A stretch of DNA of 64,000 nt from Chthonomonas sp. UBA2017 (GTDB taxonomy: Bacteria > Armatimonadota > Fimbriimonadia > Fimbriimonadales > Fimbriimonadaceae): positions 62,001-126,000 of the forward strand of contig DDCB01000025.1 of the NCBI GenBank assembly GCA_002335425.1. Direction: 5' to 3'. Made by a program: the position numbers and the translations under genes. This document shows positions 17,265-26,023 of the stretch, in pieces (positions within the stretch are counted from its first letter, which is position 1; the number at the start of each line of letters is the position of its first letter). The notes below the pieces were generated by a model that was not told the DNA's origin, searched no databases, and saw nothing but the letters and a program-made list of their open reading frames with translations.

Positions 17265-17286
17265 TCTGGGTCTCGACCCAACCGAC

Positions 17287-17323
17287 GGGCCCGAGGAGTC
17301 GAACTCCTCGGGCCCGGTTCTTT
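17287..17323 (+). terminator. Intrinsic terminator
   Basis: Perfect 13-bp arms at 17287-17299 and 17303-17315 with a 3-nt loop are followed by GGTTCTTT. It closes the gene ending at 17264. The -10 of the next gene begins 5 nt further on. Confidence 0.8.
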
Positions 17324-17327
17324 ACGC

Positions 17328-17333
17328 CACAAT
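17328..17333 (+). promoter_or_regulatory. -10 element abutting a GTG start
   Basis: CACAAT ends 6 nt before GTG 17340. The AAGGAC between them touches the start codon and is too close to act as a Shine-Dalgarno. Confidence 0.4.
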
Positions 17334-17339
17334 AAGGAC

Positions 17340-18092
17340 GTGATTCTCGAGCAAATGACTTGGCCAGAGGTTCAAGATCTCGGCCGCGAAATCGTCGTGC
17401 TGATCCCCACCGGCTCGATTGAGCAGCACGGCCCCCACCTCCCTCTGGGCACCGACACTCGGCTCGCGGCGGCCGCCGCCCAGGCCGTCGAAGCGCGGCT
17501 CCCCGACCATGTCTTGCTCACTCCGACCTTATGGCTCGGCATGAGCGGGCACCATTTGGCGTTTTCTGGAACCCTCAGCGCCAGCGAGATCGCCTATTCA
17601 TCCGCGCTGGAAAGTGTGATTCGGAGCCTCAGTCGACACGGATTCTACAAGTTTTATGTTCTGAATGGCCATGGTGGGAACGCCGACGCCAATAGCCTGA
17701 CCTTACGACGAATCAAGGAGCAAAGTCCCGAGCTGATGCTGGGCCACAGCGGGTATTTCGCCTTTGGGGCGGCGCGGGCTCGCGAAGTAATGGAGGGCCC
17801 CTTGAAGGAGATTCGCCACGCCTGCGAGGCCGAGGCGAGCTTGATGATGCACCTTGCTCTCGATTCGGTGCGCTCGGAGAAGCTTCGAGATGATGGCCTC
17901 TATTCAGAGCCCGCGGTTCAAGGCATGGTTCACTTTTTTGACGAAATGACCCAAGAAGGCTCGTTCGGGTATGCCACTTTGGCGACCGCTGAAAAGGGTC
18001 GAGCAATCTTCGAGGCCTGTGTCGACGGGGCGGCCGAAGAGATTCGTCGACTCGCTGAGGGATATCTTCTGGTGTCGAGGCCGCGCGAATGA
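17340..18092 (+). CDS. Creatininase-family amidohydrolase
   Basis: The 250-residue protein matches the creatininase fold. It shows the metal-binding motif PTGSIEQHGPHLPLGTD, a GMSGHHLAFSGT segment, the glycine-rich VLNGHGGNADAN loop, and a HACEAEASLMM motif with the later metal Glu. Family members hydrolyse cyclic amides such as creatinine or act in cofactor biosynthesis (formamide hydrolases, MftE). The next gene, queD, overlaps it by 4 nt, so it may have a pterin- or deazaguanine-linked role; this is inference. Confidence 0.82.
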   Translation: MILEQMTWPEVQDLGREIVVLIPTGSIEQHGPHLPLGTDTRLAAAAAQAVEARLPDHVLLTPTLWLGMSGHHLAFSGTLSASEIAYSSALESVIRSLSRHGFYKFYVLNGHGGNADANSLTLRRIKEQSPELMLGHSGYFAFGAARAREVMEGPLKEIRHACEAEASLMMHLALDSVRSEKLRDDGLYSEPAVQGMVHFFDEMTQEGSFGYATLATAEKGRAIFEACVDGAAEEIRRLAEGYLLVSRPRE

Positions 18093-18553
18093 CCTATCGA
18101 CTTTGCAAGCGCTTTACGGTCGAAAGCGGTCATATGCTGAGTAAGCATCCCGGCCGATGCCGATTTCCTCACGGCCACACCCGGACCATCGAGGTCGTGG
18201 TCGCGTGTCAAGCGCTCGATTCGATGGACATGGTGCTCGATTTCAAGGCGCTCAAGCTCGCGCTGCGGGACACGATTCGGGCCTATGACCATGCGCTGGT
18301 GATGAATAGCCAAGACCCCTTTTTGCCATCTGTTCAGGCGATGCACCCGGATGCGGTGGTGATCTACGAGTCGGAAGACCCCACGACGGAAGTGATGGCT
18401 CGCCGGATTTTCGAGGAAGCGACCTCGATCCTCGCCTCCGGCTGGCGCGGGGCCGAGGACGGGATCTCCTATCAGATCGATGCCGGTCGGGTATGGCTCG
18501 AGCGAATTCGAGTTTGGGAGACGCCGACCAGCTGGGCTGAAGTCGGCGTCTGA
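18089..18553 (+). CDS. queD: 6-carboxytetrahydropterin synthase
   Basis: This PTPS-family enzyme converts dihydroneopterin triphosphate to 6-carboxytetrahydropterin in queuosine/deazapurine synthesis. The 154 residues include the zinc ligands in VESGHML and RFPHGHT, the catalytic Cys just before in GRCRFPHGH, the MVLDFKALK strand, the DHALVMN motif and the terminal Glu in RVWETPTSWAE. It overlaps the creatininase gene by ATGA. The other queuosine genes are not in the window. A biopterin-type PTPS role is less likely in a bacterium but cannot be excluded. Confidence 0.87.
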   Translation: MTYRLCKRFTVESGHMLSKHPGRCRFPHGHTRTIEVVVACQALDSMDMVLDFKALKLALRDTIRAYDHALVMNSQDPFLPSVQAMHPDAVVIYESEDPTTEVMARRIFEEATSILASGWRGAEDGISYQIDAGRVWLERIRVWETPTSWAEVGV

Positions 18554-18557
18554 GGCT

Positions 18558-19541
18558 TTATCGACTTTTCCGGTAGTTGTCCGTTTCGCCGATGACATAG
18601 ATCTGGGCCGCGGCCACGATCAGGTTGACCAGGAACAGAATCATGAATGGGACCGCATAGAGCCCGGCGCCTAGGGACCCGAGCAGAGCTCCGGCGAGTC
18701 CGAAAAGTGCATTGCCAAGCTGCAAAAAGGAGATGATGTTGGCGACCCCTCGGGCGAGCTCCCACCGAAAGATGAGCCCGAGGCCCACGGCGGCAGTCAC
18801 GATGCCGATGAACGCAACCGCAACCGAAATTCCAACGAAGGCGGTCCCCACACCCCCCATAGCGAGCGATTCTGAAGCGAGCCCCAGTCCAGCCAGGGCG
18901 ACCCGAACTCCGTCCAAAATCCACCAAGCAGCAAACAGGTAGTAAAGATTCCAAACCCATTTCGGGATCGCGAACGGGTCGTCCTGGCTATTTCGAACTC
19001 CACCTGCAGGCGGCTGATAGATCGTGCCCGTGGGCGAGGCAACCGGTTGCGAAGGAGCCACGGGCGTGGGTTGCGGTGCGTAGATGCTTTGCGCGGCCGC
19101 CGGGGTGGAGGGGCTCGAAGCAGCGAAAGGATTCGGGTCAGAAGGGGCCGAGGTTGGCACCGGCCCGGTCGGCTGAGCAAATCGAGCCTTCAGTCGGCTC
19201 ACCATTTCGCTGGTGGTGACGTTTTTCGGGTCGAGCTTCAGCGCCTCTTCGGCCATGGAGAGGGCCTCGGAAAACTTTCCCATCGATTCGTACTGCGCCG
19301 CCAGGTAGGTGTAGCCCATCGGGTTCGATGGCCCGTTCATGATGGCTCGCTGATAGGCGCCGACGGCCTGATCGGGTTGCCCCGCCAAATTAAATGCCGA
19401 GCCCTGATAGATAAAGGGCTCGACCGCAGTCGGGGCGGCTTGGACGACCTCCTGGATCGCGAGGAGCGCGGCCTGCGGGTCGTGCGAGTTCATGAGCTCA
19501 AGGGCTCGGTTGAGTTTTTCTTGCTGATCAGCCGTTAGCAT
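18558..19541 (-). CDS. TPR protein with C-terminal membrane domain
   Basis: The 327-residue protein has three TPR repeats in residues about 1-110 (LNRALELMNSHDPQAAL, PFIYQGSAFNLAG, PMGYTYLAAQYES). A Pro/Ala/Ser-rich linker (about 120-180) and then about four hydrophobic helices follow. The TPR part has no signal peptide and should be cytoplasmic. No family name is recognised for the membrane part. It converges on queD with 4 bp between stops. CATATT ends 5 nt before the ATG and may be a weak -10. Confidence 0.65.
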   Translation of the reverse strand: MLTADQQEKLNRALELMNSHDPQAALLAIQEVVQAAPTAVEPFIYQGSAFNLAGQPDQAVGAYQRAIMNGPSNPMGYTYLAAQYESMGKFSEALSMAEEALKLDPKNVTTSEMVSRLKARFAQPTGPVPTSAPSDPNPFAASSPSTPAAAQSIYAPQPTPVAPSQPVASPTGTIYQPPAGGVRNSQDDPFAIPKWVWNLYYLFAAWWILDGVRVALAGLGLASESLAMGGVGTAFVGISVAVAFIGIVTAAVGLGLIFRWELARGVANIISFLQLGNALFGLAGALLGSLGAGLYAVPFMILFLVNLIVAAAQIYVIGETDNYRKSR

Positions 19542-19602
19542 GGACGAATATGTCTCCCATCTCGATGAAACATCGAATTATGAGATGAATCACGTCCGAA
19601 TG

Positions 19603-20181
19603 TCACGGCTGAGACGGAGGTGATTTCAAAATCTTCCCCGAGACCGAGATGGCCCAGCCCTGATCCATCAGGTCCGACCGAGGGTCTCCGCTGGCGTTCC
19701 ACTGAGTCTGCCGGCTCTCAAAAACCAACGGCGTTTCGTCAGGGTTTTTGATGTCTTCTTGATATTTACCTGCCGCAGCAGGATTGAGGGCATATCCCCA
19801 TTCATTTGGGCCGCCGTGGCGCGGGTTCATAAGTTTGCGAACGGCTTCGGACTCCGGCAGGTCGGTGGTCCTGAGCCGAGTCTTGATGGCGTCCATCCAG
19901 CTCGAAGCGTCAGGAAACTGACCGTCACTGTCGTGCGCCAACATCATCGCGGTGTAGATCGCTTTGAGGTTGGCCTCGCGGCTCACCGCGTACGAGGACT
20001 GGGGAACCTCTTGAGTCGCCTTTTGCGCCAAGCTGACGATGTCTCGGATCGCGGCAAAATTCCAATTGATCCGCCAGCCGACGAGGACGAAGATCACGCC
20101 CAAGATCGCGAGCGCCCAGAGGCATCCCTTTTTGCGTCGTTTCGGAGGATTGGGGGCAGGATCGGAGTTCACTGATTGCAT
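19603..20181 (-). CDS. Membrane-anchored protein of unknown function
   Basis: The 192-residue protein starts with a short Pro/Arg/Lys-rich cytoplasmic stretch (PPKRRKKG), then one membrane helix (about residues 20-38). An extracytoplasmic domain with SREANLKAIYTAMMLAHDSDGQFPD follows. That stretch recalls pseudopilin-like proteins of the DUF1559 type, but no prepilin cleavage motif is present. Its ATG overlaps the prmC stop as TAATG, so translation is probably coupled. It is the last gene of the hflX-prmC transcript. Confidence 0.6.
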   Translation of the reverse strand: MQSVNSDPAPNPPKRRKKGCLWALAILGVIFVLVGWRINWNFAAIRDIVSLAQKATQEVPQSSYAVSREANLKAIYTAMMLAHDSDGQFPDASSWMDAIKTRLRTTDLPESEAVRKLMNPRHGGPNEWGYALNPAAAGKYQEDIKNPDETPLVFESRQTQWNASGDPRSDLMDQGWAISVSGKILKSPPSQP

Positions 20182-20999
20182 TATGGCCGGGCCTCGATCA
20201 CGCGGTCGCGCCCCCCCAGGTCGGGATGGATCGCGACATGAAGCCACCCCGCCTCGCGAAAGATCGCCTCCACCGCAGGGCCTTGCTCGTGCCCGATCTC
20301 CAGCCAGGCTTGGCCATCGGCCTTCAGAAAGTCGCGGGCTTGATCGGCGAGAATCTGATAGTTGCTGAGTCCGCGATCTGCCGCATATAGGGCCCGCTCG
20401 GGTTCAAAGCTCGTCTCCGGATCGACCTGCTCGCCGGCAGCGATGTAGGGCGGATTGCTGAGGATCCCATCGAATCGACGCCCAGCAAAGGCTGAAAGCC
20501 AATCGCTCTCGACGATGTTGCAAGTCGCACCCAGGGCCGAGGCGTTTCGGTGGGCAACCCGAAGCGCCGCCAAAGAGACGTCGGCCAAGGTCACACTCCA
20601 GCGGGGCCGCTCCAAAGCCAAGGTCACGCCCAAGCAGCCGGAGCCGGTGCCGAGATCGACGACCTGCAAAGGGTGATCCTCGGGATGGGCCGCCAAGATC
20701 AGGTCGATCAGGGTCTCGGATTCGGGACGGGGGATGAGGACGTCCGGACCGACCTCAAACCGTCGGCCATAAAACTCTTGATAGCCGCGCAAGTAAGGGA
20801 GTGGGACGCGCCGGCATCGTTGCTCCAGCAATTGATCGGCGGGGGCGAGGTTCACTTCTGCCTCGGGGTGGGCCAAGACCCATTCGCGCGTTTGGCTGCA
20901 CGCAAGAGCCGCCAGAAGCTGCGCCTCCAGCCGGGCCGATTCGATCCCATGGCGATCTAACTGGTCGGCGGCTCGAACCAGCCAGGTTTGAACGGTCAT
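20181..20999 (-). CDS. prmC: Release factor glutamine methyltransferase
   Basis: PrmC methylates the Gln of the GGQ motif in RF1 and RF2. The 272-residue protein has the N-terminal helical domain, the SAM-binding VVDLGTGSGCLGVTLA and the diagnostic NPPYIAAGE motif that holds the substrate glutamine. Its ATG overlaps the hflX stop by 4 nt. One of its substrates, RF2 (prfB), is encoded at 28424-29540 in this window. Confidence 0.95.
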   Translation of the reverse strand: MTVQTWLVRAADQLDRHGIESARLEAQLLAALACSQTREWVLAHPEAEVNLAPADQLLEQRCRRVPLPYLRGYQEFYGRRFEVGPDVLIPRPESETLIDLILAAHPEDHPLQVVDLGTGSGCLGVTLALERPRWSVTLADVSLAALRVAHRNASALGATCNIVESDWLSAFAGRRFDGILSNPPYIAAGEQVDPETSFEPERALYAADRGLSNYQILADQARDFLKADGQAWLEIGHEQGPAVEAIFREAGWLHVAIHPDLGGRDRVIEARP

Positions 21000-22273
21000 G
21001 CGACGGCGAACGGAGCCAGTTTGGCGCGAAGCTCAGCGACGACCTCGGCTTCCAGCAAAATCCCGTCTTCGCGGTGCTCCTGGGTGATCACGCGGCCGAA
21101 CTTGAAACAGTCATCGACCAGGCTGGACTGAGCGTATGGCACGAGGCATCGGACTCGCCCCAAATGTTCTTGGACCATCGCGATCATCTGACCCTGTAGT
21201 TCGTCGATGCCGGCTCCGGTCAGGCTCGAAATCGCAACTGCCGGCGGCCAATCTTCGACCATTCGGTCCGCCAGGCCCGGGGTCGTGACGAGGTCAATCT
21301 TGTTGAAGACGGTCAGGCAAGGAACTTCGGATGCGCCCAAGGTTTCAAGAGTTTCGAGCACAGCGTCGCGCTGCATATCCCAATCGGGATTGCTCGCATC
21401 GATCACGTGGAGAATAAAGTCGGCGGTGATGACCTCTTCGAGCGTCGAGCGAAACGCGGCGACCAGGTGGGTCGGCAAGTTTCGGATAAACCCGACGGTG
21501 TCGGTGAGAAAGACGGAGTATCCATCGCTCAAATCGACCTTGCGGGTGGTCGGATCGAGGGTGGCGAACGGCATCGCGTCGGCAAGAAGATCGGTGTGGG
21601 CGAGGCGGTTCATCAGCGTCGACTTTCCCGCGCTGGTGTAGCCCACAATCGCGGCGAAGGGGTAGGGGTTCTTTCGCCGGGCGGCTCGTTGCTGGTCGCG
21701 GTGCCTCTTGACGTCTTCGATCTCGTCGCTCAGTTTGGCGATCTTGTCCCGGACCATTCGGCGGTCAGATTCGAGCTTGGTTTCGCCGGGTCCGCGCATG
21801 CCGATGCCGCCCCGCTGCCGCTCGAATTTGGTGTAGACCGACATCAGTCGCGGCATCATATAGGTGAGCTGGGCGAGTTCGACTTGGAGATGCCCTTCGC
21901 GGGTGCGAGCGCGCCGGGCGAAGATGTCGAGAATCAGCTGGGTTCGGTCGACGACTTTGTGCTGTAGCTTTTCGTTGAGGTTGCGGAGCTGAATGCCGCT
22001 GAGCTCGCCGTCAAAGATAACGACGTCGGGCTGGGTGTCTTGGACCGCCGCCGCGAGCTCGTCGGCTTTCCCGGAGCCCAGGAAGTACGTCTTGTAGGGG
22101 CGGTCGAGGCGTTGTCGCATCATGCCGACGCATCGGAGCCCGGCCGCCTCGCAGAGGCCTTCAAGCTCGGCCTCGACGTAGTCGTCCTCATCCTCTTCTT
22201 CGTTGATGAAGACGAGAAATGCAGTCTCTTCGGCCTTGGCTTCGAGCGGAGATCGGTTCTTGGGTTGCGACAT
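20996..22273 (-). CDS. hflX: Ribosome-associated GTPase HflX
   Basis: HflX is a GTPase that splits stalled or stressed ribosomes. The 425-residue protein shows the N-terminal glycine-rich domain (LGSGKADELA, VIFDGELSGIQLRNLNE), the family signature RRGGIGMRGPGETKLE-type region, a coiled-coil linker, then G1 GYTSAGKSTLMN, G3 LTDTVGFIRNLP and G4 FNKIDLV. A short acidic stretch (NEEEDEDDY) near the N-terminus is a local peculiarity. It is the first gene of an operon with prmC and a membrane protein. Confidence 0.95.
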   Translation of the reverse strand: MSQPKNRSPLEAKAEETAFLVFINEEEDEDDYVEAELEGLCEAAGLRCVGMMRQRLDRPYKTYFLGSGKADELAAAVQDTQPDVVIFDGELSGIQLRNLNEKLQHKVVDRTQLILDIFARRARTREGHLQVELAQLTYMMPRLMSVYTKFERQRGGIGMRGPGETKLESDRRMVRDKIAKLSDEIEDVKRHRDQQRAARRKNPYPFAAIVGYTSAGKSTLMNRLAHTDLLADAMPFATLDPTTRKVDLSDGYSVFLTDTVGFIRNLPTHLVAAFRSTLEEVITADFILHVIDASNPDWDMQRDAVLETLETLGASEVPCLTVFNKIDLVTTPGLADRMVEDWPPAVAISSLTGAGIDELQGQMIAMVQEHLGRVRCLVPYAQSSLVDDCFKFGRVITQEHREDGILLEAEVVAELRAKLAPFAVA

Positions 22274-22377
22274 AGAATGAGGAGGAGGGGATGGGCGACG
22301 TCCGATGCGATCTCACGCTTCGGGGGCCTGGACTGGTTCTACCCTCAATCGCCGGGTCGGCTAGGTCTTTGGGCATG

Positions 22378-22429
22378 AAAAAGCCCTCTGGGCAAAGGCT
22401 ATTTGCGACCGAGGGCAGGGAGAGGGCTT
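22378..22429 (-). terminator. Terminator downstream of rpsR
   Basis: Nine-base arms at 22381-22389 and 22421-22429 pair across a 31-nt loop with secondary CCCTC/GAGGG pairing. On the minus strand the stem runs straight into TTTTT. It lies directly after the rpsR stop and separates it from hflX. Confidence 0.6.
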
Positions 22430-22432
22430 CTG

Positions 22433-22912
22433 TTATTCGCCGGAATCGGAGGTGCCGGCGGCAGGTCGGGGTTCCCGAGGCTCGCGGTGCTCGCGCGGGA
22501 CGTATCCTTCGCGTGGAGGTCGCGGTCGCATCGGCCGATCGGCGGTGACTTCGGTGACCACGAACGGCAGGAGCGCCATTTCTCGGGCTCGCCGAATCGC
22601 CCGCGAGATCATGCGCTGTTGCTTCGCGGTGCAGCCGGTCTGTCGGCTCGGCAAGATTTTGCCGTGCTCGTTGATGAACTTTCGGAGGATGTTGATCTCC
22701 TTGTAGTCCACATGATGAATCTTGTTGATGGTGAGGTAGCTGACCTTGCGTCGCCGTCGGCCCTTGAAGGGTCGGTCGCCTCGGTCCATGCCCATCCCCG
22801 CATCTTTATCCATTCGAGGGTTGGCGTTTCGGGCTCCATTCTCGGTTCCACCGGTTGTCGACGCAGCGCTTGGAGCTTCGGCAGTCTGCTTCGGAGTGGT
22901 TTCTTCGCTCAT
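22433..22912 (-). CDS. rpsR: Ribosomal protein bS18 with long N- and C-terminal tails
   Basis: The bS18 core lies at about residues 56-119 (VSYLTINKIHHVDYKEI, HGKILPSRQTGCTAKQQR, RAIRRAREMALLPFV). bS18 is normally 75-90 residues; this one is 159, with a Ser/Thr/Gly/Asp-rich N-terminal tail of about 50 residues and an Arg/Pro/Glu-rich C-terminal tail of about 40. A later start at Met34 or Met43 would shorten the N-terminal tail, but the C-terminal extension is unambiguous. rpsR is usually next to rpsF, ssb or rplI; none of these is here. tRNA-Pro lies upstream on the same strand. Confidence 0.9.
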   Translation of the reverse strand: MSEETTPKQTAEAPSAASTTGGTENGARNANPRMDKDAGMGMDRGDRPFKGRRRRKVSYLTINKIHHVDYKEINILRKFINEHGKILPSRQTGCTAKQQRMISRAIRRAREMALLPFVVTEVTADRPMRPRPPREGYVPREHREPREPRPAAGTSDSGE

Positions 22913-23180
22913 AGTTCTGATCTCAATCCTGACCCTTCCCGGGCCGAATAGGGATTATGGCACATTTGGCCCAAGGTTTGGCCCTGGTGGGCAGCCCCTC
23001 GTTCCGAGATGGGCCACCTGGCATTTTGGGCTCGATGCCGTGAACAAGGGATGAGGGTGCGGCTCGGTGCCACTTCGAGGCAGCCGATTGACCACGAGAG
23101 GCGATCACCGCCTGAAAAAACCATGCGAGCAACGGCGAAAGCGCTGGCGGGGCGTGACCCTTTTTTCGGGGAATCAAGAA

Positions 23181-23257
23181 TGGTCGGAGCGGTGGGATTT
23201 GAACCCACGGCCTCTTCCCCCCCAGAGAAGCGCGCTACCAAACTGCGCTACGCCCCG
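23181..23257 (-). tRNA. tRNA-Pro(GGG)
   Basis: The 77-nt cloverleaf on the minus strand includes an encoded CCA. The acceptor arms CGGGGCG and CGCTCCG pair with one G-T. The D arm is GCGC/GCGC, the anticodon stem CTTCT/GGAAG with loop CTGGGGG (anticodon GGG, G37), and the T arm GTGGG/CCCAC with TTCAAAT. The GGG anticodon reads CCC/CCT proline codons. The 268-bp region between it and rpsR shows no other gene. Confidence 0.95.
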
Positions 23258-23302
23258 ACTGGCTCCATTGTACCTAATGCGAACCCGGGCGAAACTCGGT
23301 CG

Positions 23303-24538
23303 TTACCGGGACTCCGGCTGAGGACGCGCGGGCACCGACTTTCGCAAGGCCTGAGCCAGCTCGCCGGTAGGGCGGCCTCGCATGCCTCGGAACTGCAAGA
23401 GCCCGGTCTTCGGGTAGTACTGGGCGCCCAAGAACATCCGGCCCCGGCGGATTCCGAGGTTCACGGCGGGCCCGGCGCCCAATGGTTGGTTCGAGGTCAC
23501 GACATCCCCCCGGGTCGGGAGGGTCTTGCCTTGGAAGAGAATGGTGGTCGGTCCATCCCCCCAATCGAGTCCGAGTCTGAACGGCACTTCCTGGTTCACT
23601 GTTGAGTCACTGCTTGAGAAGTGTACCGTTGAACCATGAATCGAGAACTTTGTGATCCCTCCTGTTTGGGCGTCGATTTCCGCGGAGACGAAACTGGTCA
23701 CGGACCCGGTTGGGTCAGGCGGCACGATTTCGAGCGGCGTGGCATACATTAAGATGGCCTCATCTGCGGCCCGCTTGTCTGCATAGAGATCTGGCAACTG
23801 ATTGTAAGGTGCCATCGAGAAAGACCTTGGCATCGGAACTGTCCATGTGAGTTGGGGGGCGAATGGAGCAGGGCCTGCGCGCAAGATGAGCTGAGGGTTG
23901 ATCTGCCAAGCGGCTTGAGCTGCAATCCCCTCGGCCTCTTCAAGTGAGACCGCAGGAATGTGCGATGTTGTTGCCGGAACCTTCGGCAATTTGGTGCACC
24001 CAATTTCGTAAAGGCTTCCATTTTCGGGATCAAAGATGATTTGACCGCCTCCTAGTGGATTGAACGGAATTCCCCGGTGCTTTGGGTTCACATGAAAACT
24101 CGCACGTTGTTGGTGTCCAGGGAACGACTGTTGAGGAATGTCAGACTGGAAAAGTCCAAAAGGCTCTCCAAATGCGGTGATCCAGTACGACTGTGCTTTT
24201 TGCAGGAGCTGAGCCTCGCTGAGAATAGGAGCGCCTGTTCCCGTTGGGCCATTGAGATTGGCTCTCCGAGTAAAGCTTGCCAACTGACCATTGTCAAAGA
24301 ATGAGAGGTCCCCGGCAACTGTAGAAACATGCCATCCACCTGTTTTTTCTTCCGGCCCAGAAACATAGAAGATGATTGACGAATAAGGTACCGGTAACGG
24401 TGAAATGGCCGGTTCAACGGTTGTCAAGTAGGTAGCAAATATCTCGGCCCGCTCCCGAAACTCAGCGGCACTCAGTGCTTGCTCGCTGATATTTGCATTT
24501 GTTAAGACGCACTGCAAAAAGATGAGGGGAAGCATCAT
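23303..24538 (-). CDS. Secreted protein of unknown function, partner of the caspase-like gene
   Basis: The 411-residue protein has a hydrophobic N-terminus (MMLPLIFLQCVLTNA) that is probably a signal peptide. The mature chain contains two stretches, IIFDPENGSLYEIG and SAEIDAQTGGITKFSIHGS, of the kind found in PepSY-like or YcdB-like repeats (a strand, a D-x-x-T/N-G turn, a strand). No catalytic motif is evident. It overlaps the upstream gene by ATGA, so the two are translationally coupled. The 5' half has markedly lower GC3 than most neighbours. Confidence 0.55.
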   Translation of the reverse strand: MMLPLIFLQCVLTNANISEQALSAAEFRERAEIFATYLTTVEPAISPLPVPYSSIIFYVSGPEEKTGGWHVSTVAGDLSFFDNGQLASFTRRANLNGPTGTGAPILSEAQLLQKAQSYWITAFGEPFGLFQSDIPQQSFPGHQQRASFHVNPKHRGIPFNPLGGGQIIFDPENGSLYEIGCTKLPKVPATTSHIPAVSLEEAEGIAAQAAWQINPQLILRAGPAPFAPQLTWTVPMPRSFSMAPYNQLPDLYADKRAADEAILMYATPLEIVPPDPTGSVTSFVSAEIDAQTGGITKFSIHGSTVHFSSSDSTVNQEVPFRLGLDWGDGPTTILFQGKTLPTRGDVVTSNQPLGAGPAVNLGIRRGRMFLGAQYYPKTGLLQFRGMRGRPTGELAQALRKSVPARPQPESR

Positions 24539-25875
24539 GGCGTTATCCTGAATTTGGTAAGGTTCGGTGTAGCTATCGGAGTGTCACCGAAGAGTCCGTA
24601 GAGTCTTGCATCCGGGTCCCCACGGAAGCCCATTGGTTGCGTGATTCTACTTCCTCGAGCGTGGATTGTTATCGGAAAATATCTGTTTGCATCCTTGACA
24701 GCTTGCGAAACACTATGGCCGGCAACTAAGCGGCTGACAAAGTCTGCCATCCAGTCTTTGAAGGAGGCCATGGTCCAGATTTGATCCTGGGTGTAAGCAA
24801 TTTGGCCATTCACTATCTGCGATGACCCGATGTTCGAGCCAGTCAACAGAGTCTGAGGATAGGCCACGAGCGCTCGATTCGGGAGAGTGTTGCCGTTGTT
24901 AAGAATTCCGAATGCGTTGCCGGTTGAAGCACTCATACTAAAACAAACCATCATGACCACAAGATGATAAGCAGGATCAACTTTGCGAGCGTTGGGGTTT
25001 GACTGAAGATATACAGCTACATCTGAATGCGACAAAAAGCTATTTGAAGGAACAGTATATCCGTATGAATCGAGAAAACCGTTTCCGAGACCGTGAGTCG
25101 TCGCAAAAAGAACGGTGCCAAGAGAGATCCAGCTCGTTAAGCCTTGATCCCGTTGAGCTGACTGCGCTGCTTGAATGGAAGCAGGAAGCTTCTCATGATT
25201 CGTGATCCCTTGTTGGGCTTCTGTCATCGTCTCTCTTGCGATCTTGGATTGGATCCCGTCCAGATTGTCTTCAAAGATGTAGGAAGTTCCTCCCGGAGTG
25301 CTGGAGGGTACATCTCTTGTTGACATTCGCGTCGCGACCGTGACGAGACGATTAATGACACGGGGGTTCACAGTCCGGACTAAATCGTCTTCTTCAGATT
25401 CTACAATCTGACCGTTCGAATCTTTTCGAATGAACCTGATTTTCGCTGAGAACCGAATCGGTGGAGTTGAGTTCGGTTGCAACCAAGTGGTTGATAAATG
25501 AACGCTCCAACTGCCCGCCGTTAAACCTGTCTCCGGAACCACGCCAATTCCGTTGGCCGAGCAACTCTGCTCCACGTCCGAAATCATCAATTTGGGCGAG
25601 ATGATCTGGGCGGAAGTCCACCCATCGGGGCCGACGTACGTCGTATTCGCATCGGGGCCCGCGGCAAGCCGAAGCTCAAAAAACTCTGAAGTGCCGGTAA
25701 TCGGCATCCCCGGGTCATCGAACCGAGTGATTTCGAGCCTCGCGGCAAAATTCCGGTTGACGTGATTGTCGACGTTGTACTCGTCGGGGGCCGGCCCTCC
25801 CGCGGTCTGGCTCATGCTCCAGGACGAGAGGGCAATTCCGCCTAGAATCCAAGTCATTCTCCACTTAGCGAACAT
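24535..25875 (-). CDS. Secreted protein with caspase-like His/Cys region
   Basis: The 446-residue protein has a signal peptide (residues 1-22, ending SMSQ). A beta-rich N-terminal half follows, with IQSKIARE and EKLPASIQAAQSA leading into a C-terminal half. There, TVLFATTHGLGNG (His261) and YHLVVMMVCFSMSAS (Cys311) sit at the ends of hydrophobic strands, and WMADFVSRLVAGHSVSQAVKDAN follows. This spacing and the final helix resemble the His-Cys dyad and post-dyad helix of caspase-fold (CHAT/C14-like) proteins. This is pattern recognition, not a confirmed homology. The start is ATG 25875, 6 nt after TATACT; an upstream in-frame extension is rejected. Confidence 0.55.
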   Translation of the reverse strand: MFAKWRMTWILGGIALSSWSMSQTAGGPAPDEYNVDNHVNRNFAARLEITRFDDPGMPITGTSEFFELRLAAGPDANTTYVGPDGWTSAQIISPKLMISDVEQSCSANGIGVVPETGLTAGSWSVHLSTTWLQPNSTPPIRFSAKIRFIRKDSNGQIVESEEDDLVRTVNPRVINRLVTVATRMSTRDVPSSTPGGTSYIFEDNLDGIQSKIARETMTEAQQGITNHEKLPASIQAAQSAQRDQGLTSWISLGTVLFATTHGLGNGFLDSYGYTVPSNSFLSHSDVAVYLQSNPNARKVDPAYHLVVMMVCFSMSASTGNAFGILNNGNTLPNRALVAYPQTLLTGSNIGSSQIVNGQIAYTQDQIWTMASFKDWMADFVSRLVAGHSVSQAVKDANRYFPITIHARGSRITQPMGFRGDPDARLYGLFGDTPIATPNLTKFRITP

Positions 25876-25881
25876 ATCCCG

Positions 25882-25887
25882 AGTATA
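25882..25887 (-). promoter_or_regulatory. -10 element abutting a start codon
   Basis: TATACT on the minus strand ends 6 nt before ATG 25875. It fixes the start of the caspase-like gene. Confidence 0.5.
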
Positions 25888-26023
25888 GCAACGCGCGTTC
25901 GCAATTTTCACCGTATTTTTGCTGGGTTTTTGAACAAAACGTATTAGATGGGCGGTAGCGTCTTTTCCGTCGCGATTGCAACGAAACCCCACGCAAGCCG
26001 CGTCTGGAAGAGAGTGAACTGTC

